This document shows, in pieces, positions 36,895 through 44,877 of a DNA stretch of 64,000 nt. The notes under the pieces were generated by a model. It was not told the DNA's origin. It made no database searches and saw only the letters and a list, made by a program, of their open reading frames with translations. Origin of the DNA: Rhizobium ruizarguesonis. GTDB lineage: Bacteria > Pseudomonadota > Alphaproteobacteria > Rhizobiales > Rhizobiaceae. The DNA lies in the NCBI RefSeq assembly GCF_012349115.1, contig NZ_PQIG01000087.1:1-64000 (forward strand), written 5' to 3'. Numbering within the stretch: the first letter of the stretch is position 1; each line of letters begins with the position of its first letter. A program made the translations under genes and the position numbers.

Positions 36895-36985
36895 GGCGGC
36901 AAGCGCATGGCGGATAAGCCAGCGATACAGGCCGCGGTTACCGTCCACCTAAGGGTGAATGTAGACGAAGTCGAGTGCAAGACTG
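36895..36985 (-). pseudogene. relic of a Fic-domain gene
   Basis: About 30 codons read LALDFVYIHP, a TAG, then VDGNRGLYRWLIRHALA, which is the Fic loop (F-x-F-I-H-P-F-x-D-G-N-G-R-x-x-R-W-L-I-H-H) with the Phe codon turned into a stop and G-R changed to R-G. The rest of the gene is gone. It lies right after the IS481 element. Confidence 0.65.
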
Positions 36986-37233
36986 CCGCTGCTACGACTG
37001 GGTCCATCGCGCGCCGCGGGCCGCGGTCAGAAAATGCGATGAGGCCGCTCGTCGCGCCGGTTCCGTCGTAAAATTTCCATACCTGATGCAGACCGCGACC
37101 CGAGCCCTTTGCGAAAGGCGCAACGCGTCAGGGCCGGTAGCGCCGTCCTGAAGTTCGGGACGAGGAGGCGGGTCAGGGAAGACGGCGCCTCTTTTCGCCC
37201 GAGATTCTGGAACAACCGGCTTAAATCGCTCTA

Positions 37234-38241
37234 CTAGCCATCGGTTCCGCCGAGGCTGTCCTTGCGATTTGTGTATGTTTCGGCTTCATCCACCACACGT
37301 TCCTTGACGGCGTCATGGACATCGGAGGCAACCTCCACGGTCCTGTGGTAGACTTCTGATGCTACCTCTTTGCTCTGCACGAGAACGTCCTGCGCCTGAT
37401 GGCTGAGGGTGTCTTTCGCGCTATCTGCGGCTTCGCCGACCAAGTAATCTTCGGTGTCAGTATGCGGCAGCGCCGCGCCGATGGCTGCGCCGACTGCGAA
37501 AGCCAGAGCACCGCTGACCAGCGGCTGGTCGCGGAAATGGGTGAGGATCGCTTGGTTGAGCTCGCTCGTTTGCTCTTGAAGCCTCGTCGCCGCCGAAGAG
37601 GATCGGCTAGACAGCGAACTGGCTGCGCCAGACGCATGCGTACTGAGGTCGCTCGCGACATTTTTCGCCTGCTCCCATTTCTCCGTTGCCCAGCCGGTCG
37701 CGGCGTCGAACATTGCGCCAGTCTCGTCGATGATCCGATCGATCCTGTTTCCGCTAACATCGGCGAAACCGCGATAGGTTTTACCTGCCTCGTCGATGAA
37801 ATGACCAGCACGGCGCCCTGTTTCGTCGGTCAATGCTTTCAACCTCCTGCCGGATTCATCCGCAAAATGGCTGTAACGCGCTCCGTTTTCGATTTCCGGC
37901 GGTCCAATCCTGCGGACCTGACCACTGGCCGGATAAAGAGGATATTCAGGTTCGTCCCGCCAAGTCGTTGGGTCGCCTGAGGGTGGACTGCCTTTTGCCA
38001 TGAGCCAGGTAAGACTTACGCCCAGCAGCGCGACTGGCAGAGGGTTCTCCTTGAGGGCGTAGCCAAGGTTGCTGACGAACTCGCCGCCTCCGCTTCCCTT
38101 TGCGTATGCAATGACCTCATCGATGAGCTGGCCTGGTGACATCCGTTCCTGGATTGCGTCAATCCGATCGCCAATCCGGCGGCGGTCCTGGTCTATCTCC
38201 CGCTGAAGGTCGGCGGATGTTTTTTCCATTGAAGTTTCCAT
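37234..38241 (-). CDS. DUF3618 domain protein
   Basis: A 335-residue protein with an N-terminal DUF3618 motif (DLQREIDQDRRRIGDRIDAI, then QERMSPGQLIDEV) and one hydrophobic span (LPVALLGVSLTWLMA). A long middle region is made of repeats with Gly/Asp/Arg, such as DESGRRL, DETGRRAGHFIDEAGK and DVSGNRIDRIIDETG. A second hydrophobic segment (GALAFAVGAAIGAAL) precedes a helical tail. It looks like a membrane-anchored stress protein. AAGGATAA precedes the ATG, which overlaps the preceding stop (TGATG). It is the third gene of a three-gene operon. Confidence 0.85.
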   Translation of the reverse strand: METSMEKTSADLQREIDQDRRRIGDRIDAIQERMSPGQLIDEVIAYAKGSGGGEFVSNLGYALKENPLPVALLGVSLTWLMAKGSPPSGDPTTWRDEPEYPLYPASGQVRRIGPPEIENGARYSHFADESGRRLKALTDETGRRAGHFIDEAGKTYRGFADVSGNRIDRIIDETGAMFDAATGWATEKWEQAKNVASDLSTHASGAASSLSSRSSSAATRLQEQTSELNQAILTHFRDQPLVSGALAFAVGAAIGAALPHTDTEDYLVGEAADSAKDTLSHQAQDVLVQSKEVASEVYHRTVEVASDVHDAVKERVVDEAETYTNRKDSLGGTDG

Positions 38242-38657
38242 CAGATTTTATCCTTCACAACATCGACATCACGGCGAAGCGAGGTCACAGTTCGATCCAG
38301 TTTCATGTTGTTGCCGCGAAGTGAGGCGAGACCCCGCGACACCAATGCCCACGCGATTCCGGCGACGATGATGCCGACGACCAAAGAGGCCAGCGCACCG
38401 GCGGCGGTGTCGGTAAAACCCTGTGTCACGAGGAAGGCCGCAAGAGCGCCAACCAGAGCACTCAGCAGGACGCCGACCGCCCCGATTGCCAGGACCAAGC
38501 CGAATAGTAGAATCTCTACGCCGCTAAGCGCTTGCGAGAGTTTTTCCGAAGCCTCCGTCTTGGCAAGATCGATTTCCTTGCGGAGCAGGCCGGTGACGTC
38601 GCCAACGAGGCCACTGACGAGTTCAGAGAGGGGTGTGTTTTCTGTAGATTTACTCAT
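38241..38657 (-). CDS. phage holin-like (DUF1469/YqjE-type) membrane protein
   Basis: A 138-residue protein with a soluble N-terminal helix (LSELVSGLVGDVTGLLRKEI, DLAKTEASEKL) and two hydrophobic hairpin segments (VEILLFGLVLAIGAVGVLLS, and AGALASLVVGIIVAGIAWAL). This is the holin_3_6/YqjE pattern; in bacteria such proteins are linked to envelope stress rather than lysis. The start at 38657 has GGAGG before it and overlaps the previous gene by eight bases. Confidence 0.85.
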   Translation of the reverse strand: MSKSTENTPLSELVSGLVGDVTGLLRKEIDLAKTEASEKLSQALSGVEILLFGLVLAIGAVGVLLSALVGALAAFLVTQGFTDTAAGALASLVVGIIVAGIAWALVSRGLASLRGNNMKLDRTVTSLRRDVDVVKDKI

Positions 38658-39213
38658 TGTTCTCGCCTCCAGTGGTCGTGGGGCCGGGGTGACCAATTGA
38701 TGGTTCGCGCGAGGCAGCAGCTGTTGGCCTTTTCGCGGAGGCTGTTAGGAAGCGGCTCGCGGCCAGGCCTGCAAGTGCCGCGATCCCAAGAAAGGCGACC
38801 GGTTGTTTGCGCCCGAACTCCTCAGTCATGGCGGCGATTTCCCCTATGTCCTTGCCTTCCATCCGCTGAGCGATCGTCTGCACGCTCCGCCCAATTTGCT
38901 TGGCATATCGTCCGACCTCTGCTTGACCGGAGCCTTCCAATTCGGCGCCAGCTTTCTCAAGTGCCATCGCAACGCCGCCAAACTGGCGAGCGGCGAAGCT
39001 GGTGCGTTGGGAAATGACTTCCCTGGCTTTCTCAACGGCGGTGTCGGCACCGTCTTTGATTGTTTCCCTCGCGGCGGAAACATCTTCGCTCACCTTGGCT
39101 TCCAGATCGGCAAAGGACGTGCGCGTTCTCGGCGAGGAAAGGGAACCTGGAGATGAGGACGACGTCTGCTTCGACGCGTCTCTGCCTACCTGATCTGTGA
39201 AATCGTTTTGCAT
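38650..39213 (-). CDS. nutrient-deprivation-induced-type protein
   Basis: A 187-residue protein resembling the rhizobial nutrient-deprivation-induced proteins. Its polar N-terminus is rich in Ser and Thr; the middle is an amphipathic helical part (VSEDVSAARETIKDGADTAV, KQIGRSVQTIAQRMEGKDIG), followed by a single hydrophobic segment (PVAFLGIAALAGLAASRFL). GGGAGG stands before the ATG at 39213. It is first in an operon with the holin-like and DUF3618 genes. A near-match to an EcfG promoter lies upstream, consistent with general-stress control. Confidence 0.8.
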   Translation of the reverse strand: MQNDFTDQVGRDASKQTSSSSPGSLSSPRTRTSFADLEAKVSEDVSAARETIKDGADTAVEKAREVISQRTSFAARQFGGVAMALEKAGAELEGSGQAEVGRYAKQIGRSVQTIAQRMEGKDIGEIAAMTEEFGRKQPVAFLGIAALAGLAASRFLTASAKRPTAAASREPSIGHPGPTTTGGENNE

Positions 39214-39254
39214 GTCTAACCTCCCATTTGGTGCCGGCGATTGCGGCATCTCCG

Positions 39255-39279
39255 AACCCTGGGTGGCCGGCTTTGTTCC
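39255..39279 (-). promoter_or_regulatory. candidate EcfG-type promoter of the Ndi operon
   Basis: On the minus strand GGAAC is followed after 16 bases by GGTT (consensus CGTT), about 42 bases before the ATG at 39213. One mismatch makes it less sure than the box at 52668. Confidence 0.45.
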
Positions 39280-39395
39280 CTATGAGCGCTGTAATATGTT
39301 CCTCGGTGGCTCAGAACTCGTAAAGGCTGCGATTGATATGAAGCACAGCGGCGCTCGGCCCTCTATGGCGCTGCGGTCTTTGCCATTTCCCGTTG

Positions 39396-39760
39396 TCAAT
39401 TTCTGCTCGGCGTGACGATGGAGGCGGCGATGTAGCGCTCTTCCCCTTCACCGTCGTTGAAGTAGTAGACGGCCAGGCTTGATCGCGCTTCGCGACGCGA
39501 GGATAACGGATCAGCCGTGCCGCCGTCGCTCCGAATGGTCGTCTCGGCGCTCCATGTTCTACCGTCGTCGGAGCTCACGCGCATCCTGATGCCGAAAGGC
39601 GGATCACGGTAACCGTAGACGCGCAGAAGGCCCAAGCGCGGGCCGATTGCCATTGCTGCCGGTGTCGTCGACGATTACTGCCCTTCGGCGTCCAAGTCCC
39701 CTTGGCTGTCGGAGGTGAAGGCTTCTATCCAAGCCTTGTCGCTGCTTGGCCCTATGCGGC
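39396..39760 (-). pseudogene. decayed C-terminal copy of the BNR-repeat protein
   Basis: The frame reads VYGYRDPPFGIRMRVSSDDG, RTWSAETTIRSDGGTAD and VYYFNDGEGEERYIAAS, almost the same as the end of the intact protein at 48531-49625. Upstream, KAWIEAF and DTGSNGN survive only in shifted frames. Several indels and one lost segment make it non-functional. Confidence 0.85.
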
Positions 39761-39763
39761 GCG

Positions 39764-40025
39764 TCAGAGGGTGGTATCGCGGATCTGGTGGCTTTCGAAC
39801 TGCAGAGCAACCTTGCGCAGATAATCGGCGCAGCTGCCCGAGGTGGCCTGCGGCAAGCGCCAGACCCTCGACGGTCATCTCTTCGGGATGAGGCGCGGCA
39901 TAGGCCGGCCCTGACCGGTTGGCGATGAAGGTGATTGCCCCAAAGGTTTGGCATTCACTCCTGACCGTCACCCAGCGGGACACGTTGGTCAGCGGCTTTG
40001 CCGACATTCGCGCATGAGAAACCGG
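39764..40025 (-). pseudogene. chaC: C-terminal fragment of a gamma-glutamylcyclotransferase (ChaC)
   Basis: Reads RWVTVRSECQTFGAITFIAN, then RSGPAYAAPHPEEMTVEGLA, and after a frame change near 39835 GSCADYLRKVALQFESHQIR, ending at TGA (39764). This is the last third of a ChaC-type glutathione-degrading enzyme. The catalytic N-terminal part is missing. It abuts the BNR-repeat fragment. Confidence 0.65.
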
Positions 40026-40029
40026 TCGA

Positions 40030-40233
40030 TCAACGCTTCTTGGCGGGCGCGGGACAGGGGTAGAGGATGCCTCGGCAGCTTCCCCCGCACTCACAGGGAC
40101 CGAGCTCGCCCAGCCTGAGAACGCGCTCAACCGGCGTCGGCAGGTCGCGCGGGAACGCGTTCGCCTGCGACAGGATCGCAATGACTCCGATTGTCTTTGC
40201 GACGATGAGAACGGGCGCAGGAATAGCCGGCAT
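40030..40233 (-). CDS. small exported protein, hypothetical
   Basis: A 67-residue frame with a signal-peptide-like start (MPAIPAPVLIVAKTIGVIAI, then LSQANA) and a Pro/Cys-containing mature part (GELGPCECGGSCRGILYPCP). The four or five cysteines in a short secreted peptide are suggestive, but no ribosome binding site decides the start. I do not recognise the family. Confidence 0.4.
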   Translation of the reverse strand: MPAIPAPVLIVAKTIGVIAILSQANAFPRDLPTPVERVLRLGELGPCECGGSCRGILYPCPAPAKKR

Positions 40234-40266
40234 ACCTGGCGGCCGCACGAGCCTAGACTCGATCTC

Positions 40267-40569
40267 CTAGTGAAGAACCGCAAGCTTCGCCTCGCGCTCG
40301 ACAACTCCTTCGACGGTACCGACGAGCTTTGCGGCCCGGCGCAGGATAATGGCACTATATTCGCTGACCGCGATATCGTTGGACATCCGCTCTAGACATC
40401 CGGCCACTTCCATCAGCGCCGTGCCGAGCTCGCTCCGGCCCATGCGATCCGCCAACCGCGAAAGCCGGCGAATGTTTTCAACATAGCGCGAAATAACCAG
40501 CAGCCGCTGCGTCACAGGCTCCTGGCTCGTGCGGCGATACCGGTGGATTTTGCCCTGGTTGCCCTTCAT
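40267..40569 (-). CDS. hypothetical helical protein, 100 residues
   Basis: Begins MKGNQGKIHRYRRTSQEPVT and continues as nearly all helix (LLVISRYVENIRRLSRLADR, ALMEVAGCLERM, ILRRAAKLVGTVEGVVERE). It is probably a soluble protein that binds a partner. It starts 13 bases past the stop of the upstream gene at 40583-40909, so the two form an operon. The family is not recognised. Confidence 0.55.
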   Translation of the reverse strand: MKGNQGKIHRYRRTSQEPVTQRLLVISRYVENIRRLSRLADRMGRSELGTALMEVAGCLERMSNDIAVSEYSAIILRRAAKLVGTVEGVVEREAKLAVLH

Positions 40570-40582
40570 GGCTGGCCCCCGC

Positions 40583-40909
40583 TCAACTCTGGAAAATCCG
40601 GCGCTGCGCGGGCTGCTTCTGCCAGTCCTCGTCCCACCGCTCATCGAGCTTCTGGAGCGCGCCGAGGCTGTCCCGGTATCGAACCGGCTTGGCGACGCCG
40701 GGCGGATGCCGCAACTCCGGCAAGGATTCGACCGCCTTGAGGTCCGACACCCACGAGGCGAGGATGGCGCGCCTCTCGTCGGTCGAAAGAGGCGCCGACA
40801 CGACCTCGTCCGGGTGGTCGAAGTGCCTGTGCGGATGGAGGATGTGCGACGCCGGCTCCGCGTCGACTGCGGTATTCGAAGGGGTCTGATCAGTGGCGTT
40901 CGTATCCAT
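40583..40909 (-). CDS. hypothetical protein, 108 residues
   Basis: The start at 40909 (MDTNATDQTPSNTAVDAEPA) follows GGGAGACACAAG, and the rest contains FDHPDEVVSAPLSTDERRAI, LASWVSDLKAVESLPELRHP and a basic, Gln-rich end. The pattern of a short D-E-R-R-A-I-L-A-S-W-x-S-D helix looks like a small rhizobial family of unknown role. It is divergent to hsp20; the two promoters must lie within 40910-41070. Confidence 0.65.
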   Translation of the reverse strand: MDTNATDQTPSNTAVDAEPASHILHPHRHFDHPDEVVSAPLSTDERRAILASWVSDLKAVESLPELRHPPGVAKPVRYRDSLGALQKLDERWDEDWQKQPAQRRIFQS

Positions 40910-41033
40910 CTTGTGTCTCCCAAAAACTTCCAGCAAACGGAGTTGAAAATCTCCAGGTAAAAAAGAGATTGTTTCAACGAAAACAGCGTTCAAGGGGTTT
41001 GAAGCGTCGAGTACAATTTTTTTTAATATGCCT

Positions 41034-41062
41034 CTTGAACCAAACATCGGTCCAAACCAGAT
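41034..41062 (+). promoter_or_regulatory. RpoH-type promoter of hsp20
   Basis: CTTGAA at 41034-41039 and CCAGAT at 41057-41062 are 17 bases apart, one mismatch from the alphaproteobacterial RpoH consensus. Transcription would begin near 41069, exactly where the leader hairpins start. Confidence 0.7.
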
Positions 41063-41069
41063 CATTTCC

Positions 41070-41153
41070 GTCGGCCGCCTGATGGGGCCGACAGAACCGG
41101 AGACGCCAAGTTTCCGCGTCTCCATTCCAACTCGCTTTACGGAGGTTTTGGCT
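41070..41153 (+). promoter_or_regulatory. ROSE-like RNA thermometer in the hsp20 leader
   Basis: Three consecutive hairpins fit in the 84-base leader: a 7-bp stem at 41070-41092 (GTCGGCC...GGCCGAC), an 8-bp stem at 41099-41123 (GGAGACGC...GCGTCTCC), and a weaker one at 41127-41151 in which CCAACTC pairs with GAG and TTGG, so that the ribosome binding site GGAGG is partly masked. Rhizobial hsp20 genes are known to be controlled by such ROSE elements, which melt on heating. The hairpins are seen in the sequence; temperature control is inferred. Confidence 0.65.
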
Positions 41154-41624
41154 ATGAGAAATGACTTCGACTTCGCACCGCTTTATCGCTCCAGCATCGG
41201 CTTCGACCGCGTCTTCAATCTCCTGAACAACGCAGAGCGCCTGCAGGCCGTCGACACCTGGCCGCCCTATGACATCGTCAAGACTGGCGAGAATGAATAC
41301 CGGATCCAGATGGCGCTCGCCGGGTTTCCCCAAACGGATCTCGACATCAGCCAGGAGCGCAACGTGCTCATCGTGAAGGGTCAGAAGGCGGAAGAGAAGG
41401 ACGGTGAATATCTGCACCGCGGTATCGCCGGGCGCGCCTTTGAGCGCCGCTTCGAGCTCGCCGACCACGTCAGGGTTGAAAATGCGTCCCTGACAAATGG
41501 CCTTCTCAGCATCGAGCTGAAGCGGGAAATTCCCGAGGCGATGAAGCCCCGCAGGATCGCGATCGGGAGCAGCGCCGAAACGCAGGCTCCGCTGCAGATC
41601 GACGCGGAAAGGCAGGTCGCCTGA
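41154..41624 (+). CDS. small heat-shock protein (Hsp20, IbpA-like)
   Basis: A 156-residue holdase chaperone that should bind unfolding proteins in large oligomers. It begins MRNDFDFAPLYRSSIGFDRV, the rhizobial class A type. The alpha-crystallin domain runs through PYDIVKTGENEYRIQMALAG to GLLSIELKREIPE, and ends in the R-R-I-A-I motif needed for oligomerisation. The start at 41154 is set by GGAGG at 41141. It lies behind an RpoH-like promoter and a ROSE-like leader, with a terminator just after, so it is a single-gene unit. Confidence 0.95.
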   Translation: MRNDFDFAPLYRSSIGFDRVFNLLNNAERLQAVDTWPPYDIVKTGENEYRIQMALAGFPQTDLDISQERNVLIVKGQKAEEKDGEYLHRGIAGRAFERRFELADHVRVENASLTNGLLSIELKREIPEAMKPRRIAIGSSAETQAPLQIDAERQVA

Positions 41625-41631
41625 TTTGGAG

Positions 41632-41656
41632 GGAGCGCCGTTTTAAACGGCGCTCC
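41632..41656 (+). terminator. hairpin terminator of hsp20
   Basis: A 9-bp perfect stem (GGAGCGCCG and complement) with loop TTTTAAA, eight bases after the hsp20 stop codon. The complementary sequence extends into the loop (TTT/AAA). Confidence 0.75.
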
Positions 41657-41896
41657 TGTCTGCGTGTCAAATAGGAAGCCCGCTCATGCAAGTAAGCCGG
41701 CGCCGTTTGACGCTCGTGAACCCGCCTGTTGCCAAACGGTCTTCGAGAAAGTTGTTGCAGAAGACGGAAACGAGGAAGAGCGGATCGCTACGACCACGTC
41801 AAGCGACAGGCATTCGCAGAAAATATTGAACGAGATGCTTAATAAGACTGATTCAAATGATGCAGATGGCTTGGCAGCTCGCAGCAGCAATCGAAT

Positions 41897-42841
41897 TCAG
41901 CTTTCGAGAGCGGTTGCTTCGGTTGCCGTCGCTCCTGACATTGCGAGATAGGCGCCACTCAGCATGATGACGATGCCAACCACATCGGCTGTCGTGACCC
42001 GTTCAGCAAAGAAGGCAGCGCCAAGGACGATAGCGATCACGGGCGAGACGAAGGCATAACTCCCGGCGCGCGATGCGCCGATGTCCCGCAGCAGGCGCAG
42101 GAAGGTCGTGTAGCCTATCAACGAGCCGAAGATCACCAGGAAGAACCAACCGAGCCATGCGACCGTGCCCCAGTCGCCGGAGAGCGCTGACGCAGCCCCC
42201 GGTTCGAAAGCCAAGGCTGCAGTCAGCAGCACCAAGCCTCCGACCAGGGTCGTCATACCTGAAACGAACAGGGCCGGATAAGTTCGCAGGAGTGGACGGG
42301 CCAGCACGGAGCCGTAGCCATAGGTGAAGGCCGCTGATGCAACCGCCAAGCCACCCCACAGGCTCGCGCCTGGGAAGGCTTCGGCTGCGCGCGGACTTAC
42401 ATGGGCGGAGGCTGGCCAGAACAAGACAACCAGTCCAGAGACCCCCAGAGTGATCGCAAGAATGCGCCGGCCATCCAACCTCTCTTCGTTGAGGAGGAGG
42501 GCGAACACCAGGAGCGCGATGGGGGTGAGCGACATTTCCAGAACGGCGGCAGTCCCGGAATCGATATATTGCATGCCCCAGAATAGTGGGCCGTAGCAAA
42601 GCGTGATCATCAGAATGCTGACGGCGGCGAAGCGAAAGCCGTCCTGGACTTTGACGCTCGCAGTTTCGCCTTTGGCCCTGGCGTATAGAAGCAGCAAATT
42701 ACCGGCAGCGGTGAAACGTGTGCCGGCAAACAGAAGAGGCGGGACGGCCTCGATGCCCGCCTTGGTTCCGATCCAGGTGCTTCCCCAGATCATGCACAAC
42801 ATCAGAAAGCGCAGCTGATTTTTGTTGACGGCGGTGAGCAT
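41897..42841 (-). CDS. EamA-family (DMT) transporter
   Basis: A 314-residue inner-membrane protein with ten hydrophobic segments in two EamA halves. The start is MLTAVNKNQLRFLMLCMIWG, then STWIGTKAGIEAVPPLLFAG, which carries the W-G-S-T-W-x-x-x-K motif of RhaT/YdcZ-like exporters. The second half shows IGYTTFLRLLRDIGASRAGS. Amino-acid or metabolite export is typical; the substrate is not evident. It is divergent from a CGNR zinc-finger regulator, which probably controls it through the palindrome at 42856-42889. Confidence 0.9.
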   Translation of the reverse strand: MLTAVNKNQLRFLMLCMIWGSTWIGTKAGIEAVPPLLFAGTRFTAAGNLLLLYARAKGETASVKVQDGFRFAAVSILMITLCYGPLFWGMQYIDSGTAAVLEMSLTPIALLVFALLLNEERLDGRRILAITLGVSGLVVLFWPASAHVSPRAAEAFPGASLWGGLAVASAAFTYGYGSVLARPLLRTYPALFVSGMTTLVGGLVLLTAALAFEPGAASALSGDWGTVAWLGWFFLVIFGSLIGYTTFLRLLRDIGASRAGSYAFVSPVIAIVLGAAFFAERVTTADVVGIVIMLSGAYLAMSGATATEATALES

Positions 42842-42855
42842 GAGGGCTCCAATCT

Positions 42856-42889
42856 TTGTAACGAGTAAAACTCATTTATACCGTTACAA
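42856..42889. promoter_or_regulatory. operator-like inverted repeat between EamA and CGNR genes
   Basis: TTGTAACG and its complement CGTTACAA are spaced by 18 bases within the 90-base gap between two divergent genes. A shorter GAGT/ACTC repeat lies inside. The position fits a regulator binding both promoters, most simply the CGNR protein itself. Confidence 0.55.
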
Positions 42890-42931
42890 TTCGCCCTTGT
42901 CCAAAACGTTCCGCAGAACGATATTCAAGTC

Positions 42932-43549
42932 ATGAATACGCAAAAGACAATCTTTGACATAAGCCTGCTTGGCGGTCACCCGGCACTCGACTTCGTCAAC
43001 ACGGTCGATAGTCGCGGTGAGCGTTGGGGGCCGGATTTCCTAAACAGCTACCGTGACCTCGTGGCCTGGGCTTGTCGTCTCGATGTGATCGACGATACGG
43101 AATGCGAGACTTTGCTCGTCAAGGCTAAAGGATCGGCGCCTGATGCAGAAAAAGAACTGGGCCAAGCAAAGGAATTGCGGGAGGCCCTCTGCCGACTGTT
43201 CATGTCCGAGTTTGATGAAAGCCCGATCAATTCGAATGATCTCAAGCTTGTTGCCGACATGGCCCAATGTGGGCTGTCGCAACGAACCCTGGGCCTAGTT
43301 AGAGGCAAGATCGCGTGGCATCGTGCGGATGCCAAAGACTTGGATGCGATTAGCAACCGTATCGCTGCTTTGGGGGCCGAGTTGCTGACGTCGCGAGACG
43401 GTCGCCGTCCTGTGCGCGCGTGCCAAGGTCCAAATTGCGGCTGGCTTTTCCTGGATCAATCTCGTGGCGGTCACAGGCGATGGTGCTCGGACAAAACCTG
43501 TGGATCGCATGCAAGAGTCCGCAAGTTCCGGGCGGTTCAAGCCGACTGA
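42932..43549 (+). CDS. ABATE/CGNR zinc-finger transcriptional regulator
   Basis: A 205-residue protein of the CGNR family. The N-terminal ABATE domain has GGHPALDFVNTVDSRGERW and a following helical part, thought to sense a ligand. The C-terminal zinc finger is RACQGPNCGWLFLDQSRGGH, RRWCSDKTCGSHARVR, with four Cys as metal ligands and the C-G-N-R-like stretch (CGSHARVR). It probably represses or activates the divergent EamA transporter. An in-vivo role is inferred only from the arrangement. Confidence 0.88.
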   Translation: MNTQKTIFDISLLGGHPALDFVNTVDSRGERWGPDFLNSYRDLVAWACRLDVIDDTECETLLVKAKGSAPDAEKELGQAKELREALCRLFMSEFDESPINSNDLKLVADMAQCGLSQRTLGLVRGKIAWHRADAKDLDAISNRIAALGAELLTSRDGRRPVRACQGPNCGWLFLDQSRGGHRRWCSDKTCGSHARVRKFRAVQAD

Positions 43550-43712
43550 CAAGGGCGAGGCTGATCGGGCCGAATTGATCTTCCTGCGCGATTTTTCAAA
43601 GACCGCGGTGTTAGCCGAACCTTACGAACGCTTTGGGGGATAAGTTGTGCAAACTGCCGCTGATGACATCGTCGATGTCCGTCGGGCGTTTCGAAAAGGG
43701 CCGCTTTCTGCT

Positions 43713-44210
43713 TCAAGCGACGCCGTCGCGAAATGACGGTTCAACCTTTCGCAGCCGGAAGAAGTACCTTCTCTCGTCACCTTCGACGCACATCATCCCG
43801 GCAACCTCGTGGTCATCTATCCTGCGATAGTAGTCGACGATCTGTTTGTCGTAGACCATCGCCGCCGTCTCCTCGCCGTCAACCATCCTGAGCTTGGCCG
43901 ACGCTGTTGTTCCACGGGCACGCAACATGTTCTGCAAATATGGGAACACGGTCCGCGCCACGAAAGTGCGCCCGAACGGGGCGATACGGATTGCGAGCCT
44001 GATCGGGAGAAACGATGGCTCGATCGGCACGAGACTATCCGGTCGCCATTGAAAAAGCAGGCCGTCGGCCCTGAAGTCGGGATGGAACCGCTTGCCGGTC
44101 CACCGCAAGTTTTCGAGCACTCCATCGAGTCGATGCCCCGACGGAATGCCGACGCCGCGCCAAAGCCCGACTAAGTCGCTGGCAGGACTGATTCCAGCGA
44201 GCAAAACCAC
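43713..44210 (-). CDS. GXWXG/DUF4334 domain protein
   Basis: About 165 residues. The N-terminal GXWXG motif is GLWRGVGIPSGHRLDGVLEN, then LRWTGKRFHPDFRADGLLF. The C-terminal DUF4334 part is VYDKQIVDYYRRIDDHEVAG, followed by MMCVEGDERRYFFRLRKVEP. The function of this domain pair is unknown. A GTG at 44210 would start the protein, but a TGA lies in frame 17 codons upstream and no good ribosome binding site is seen, so the N-terminus may be slightly damaged. Confidence 0.7.
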   Translation of the reverse strand: MVLLAGISPASDLVGLWRGVGIPSGHRLDGVLENLRWTGKRFHPDFRADGLLFQWRPDSLVPIEPSFLPIRLAIRIAPFGRTFVARTVFPYLQNMLRARGTTASAKLRMVDGEETAAMVYDKQIVDYYRRIDDHEVAGMMCVEGDERRYFFRLRKVEPSFRDGVA

Positions 44211-44260
44211 TTGATCGTTCTTTCTGCTGAACCTGCTCCACGCTCTCTTTCAATCCGCTT

Positions 44261-44486
44261 TTAGAATTTCTCCTGCGTCTCTTCCTCAGGGAGGCCGCGT
44301 CCGCAGTCAGCCCAGTCAAGACGGCTCTCGACGCCGTAATGCCCCGCCGGCTATATTCGCTCGGGGTGGTCGAGCGATCCGACGGTCAGTTTGATGAGGT
44401 CGTCGTAACCTGAGTGCGGAGGGTCGCCGCAAAACTCATAGCGGCATCGCCGGCATAGACAGCCTCCGGCCCAACGCGATGTCATG
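44261..44486 (-). pseudogene. GFA-family gene with internal deletion and stop codon
   Basis: Starts MTSRWAGGCLCRRCRYEF, like glutathione-dependent formaldehyde-activating (GFA) proteins, then jumps to the C-terminal part GDPPHSGYDDLIKLTVGSLD. TAG follows at 44351, where coding would otherwise continue (HYGVESRLDWADCGRGLPEE) to TAA at 44261. More than half of the zinc-binding domain is missing. Confidence 0.7.
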
Positions 44487-44733
44487 CCCACCTCCTCCCG
44501 GATAGCGCCGAAGACGAAGGCGAAAGCGGCGACGATCGCCACCGCTGCGATCACCCGATCGCCGACCTTGTCTCTGACGCCCTGCAACAAGCTCCTGATT
44601 TTCGATGTCGTCCCGCACACACTCTCGGACGCCGTCTCGGCGATGCGGTCGGCATCTCTGCAAAGCGGGCGGACACAATGGCGGCGGCATCGATGCCATC
44701 GAAAGCGGCTGGGGATTCCTTTGGATCTGGCAC
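44487..44733 (-). pseudogene. frameshifted small membrane protein
   Basis: GTG at 44733 has an excellent ribosome binding site (AGGAGGACGACC). It starts VPDPKESPAAFDGIDAAAIV, then must change frame near 44660 to continue DADRIAETASESVCG ... KVGDRVIAAVAIVAAFAFVF, which ends in a transmembrane segment. The latter frame runs directly into the GFA relic. A small single-span stress protein is likely; the frameshift may be real or a sequencing error. Confidence 0.4.
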
Positions 44734-44877
44734 GGTCGTCCTCCTGGGTGGATGAGGAAGTCGGAGGACGACTGGAAGTTCCATCCTCTCGGGTGCCGGG
44801 CCCCGGAGGCTTTCTACTCCCTTCAAACTTTTTCTGCCGTCCGACGTTGTATATCCACAATCGAAGGGAGAGCAGAA

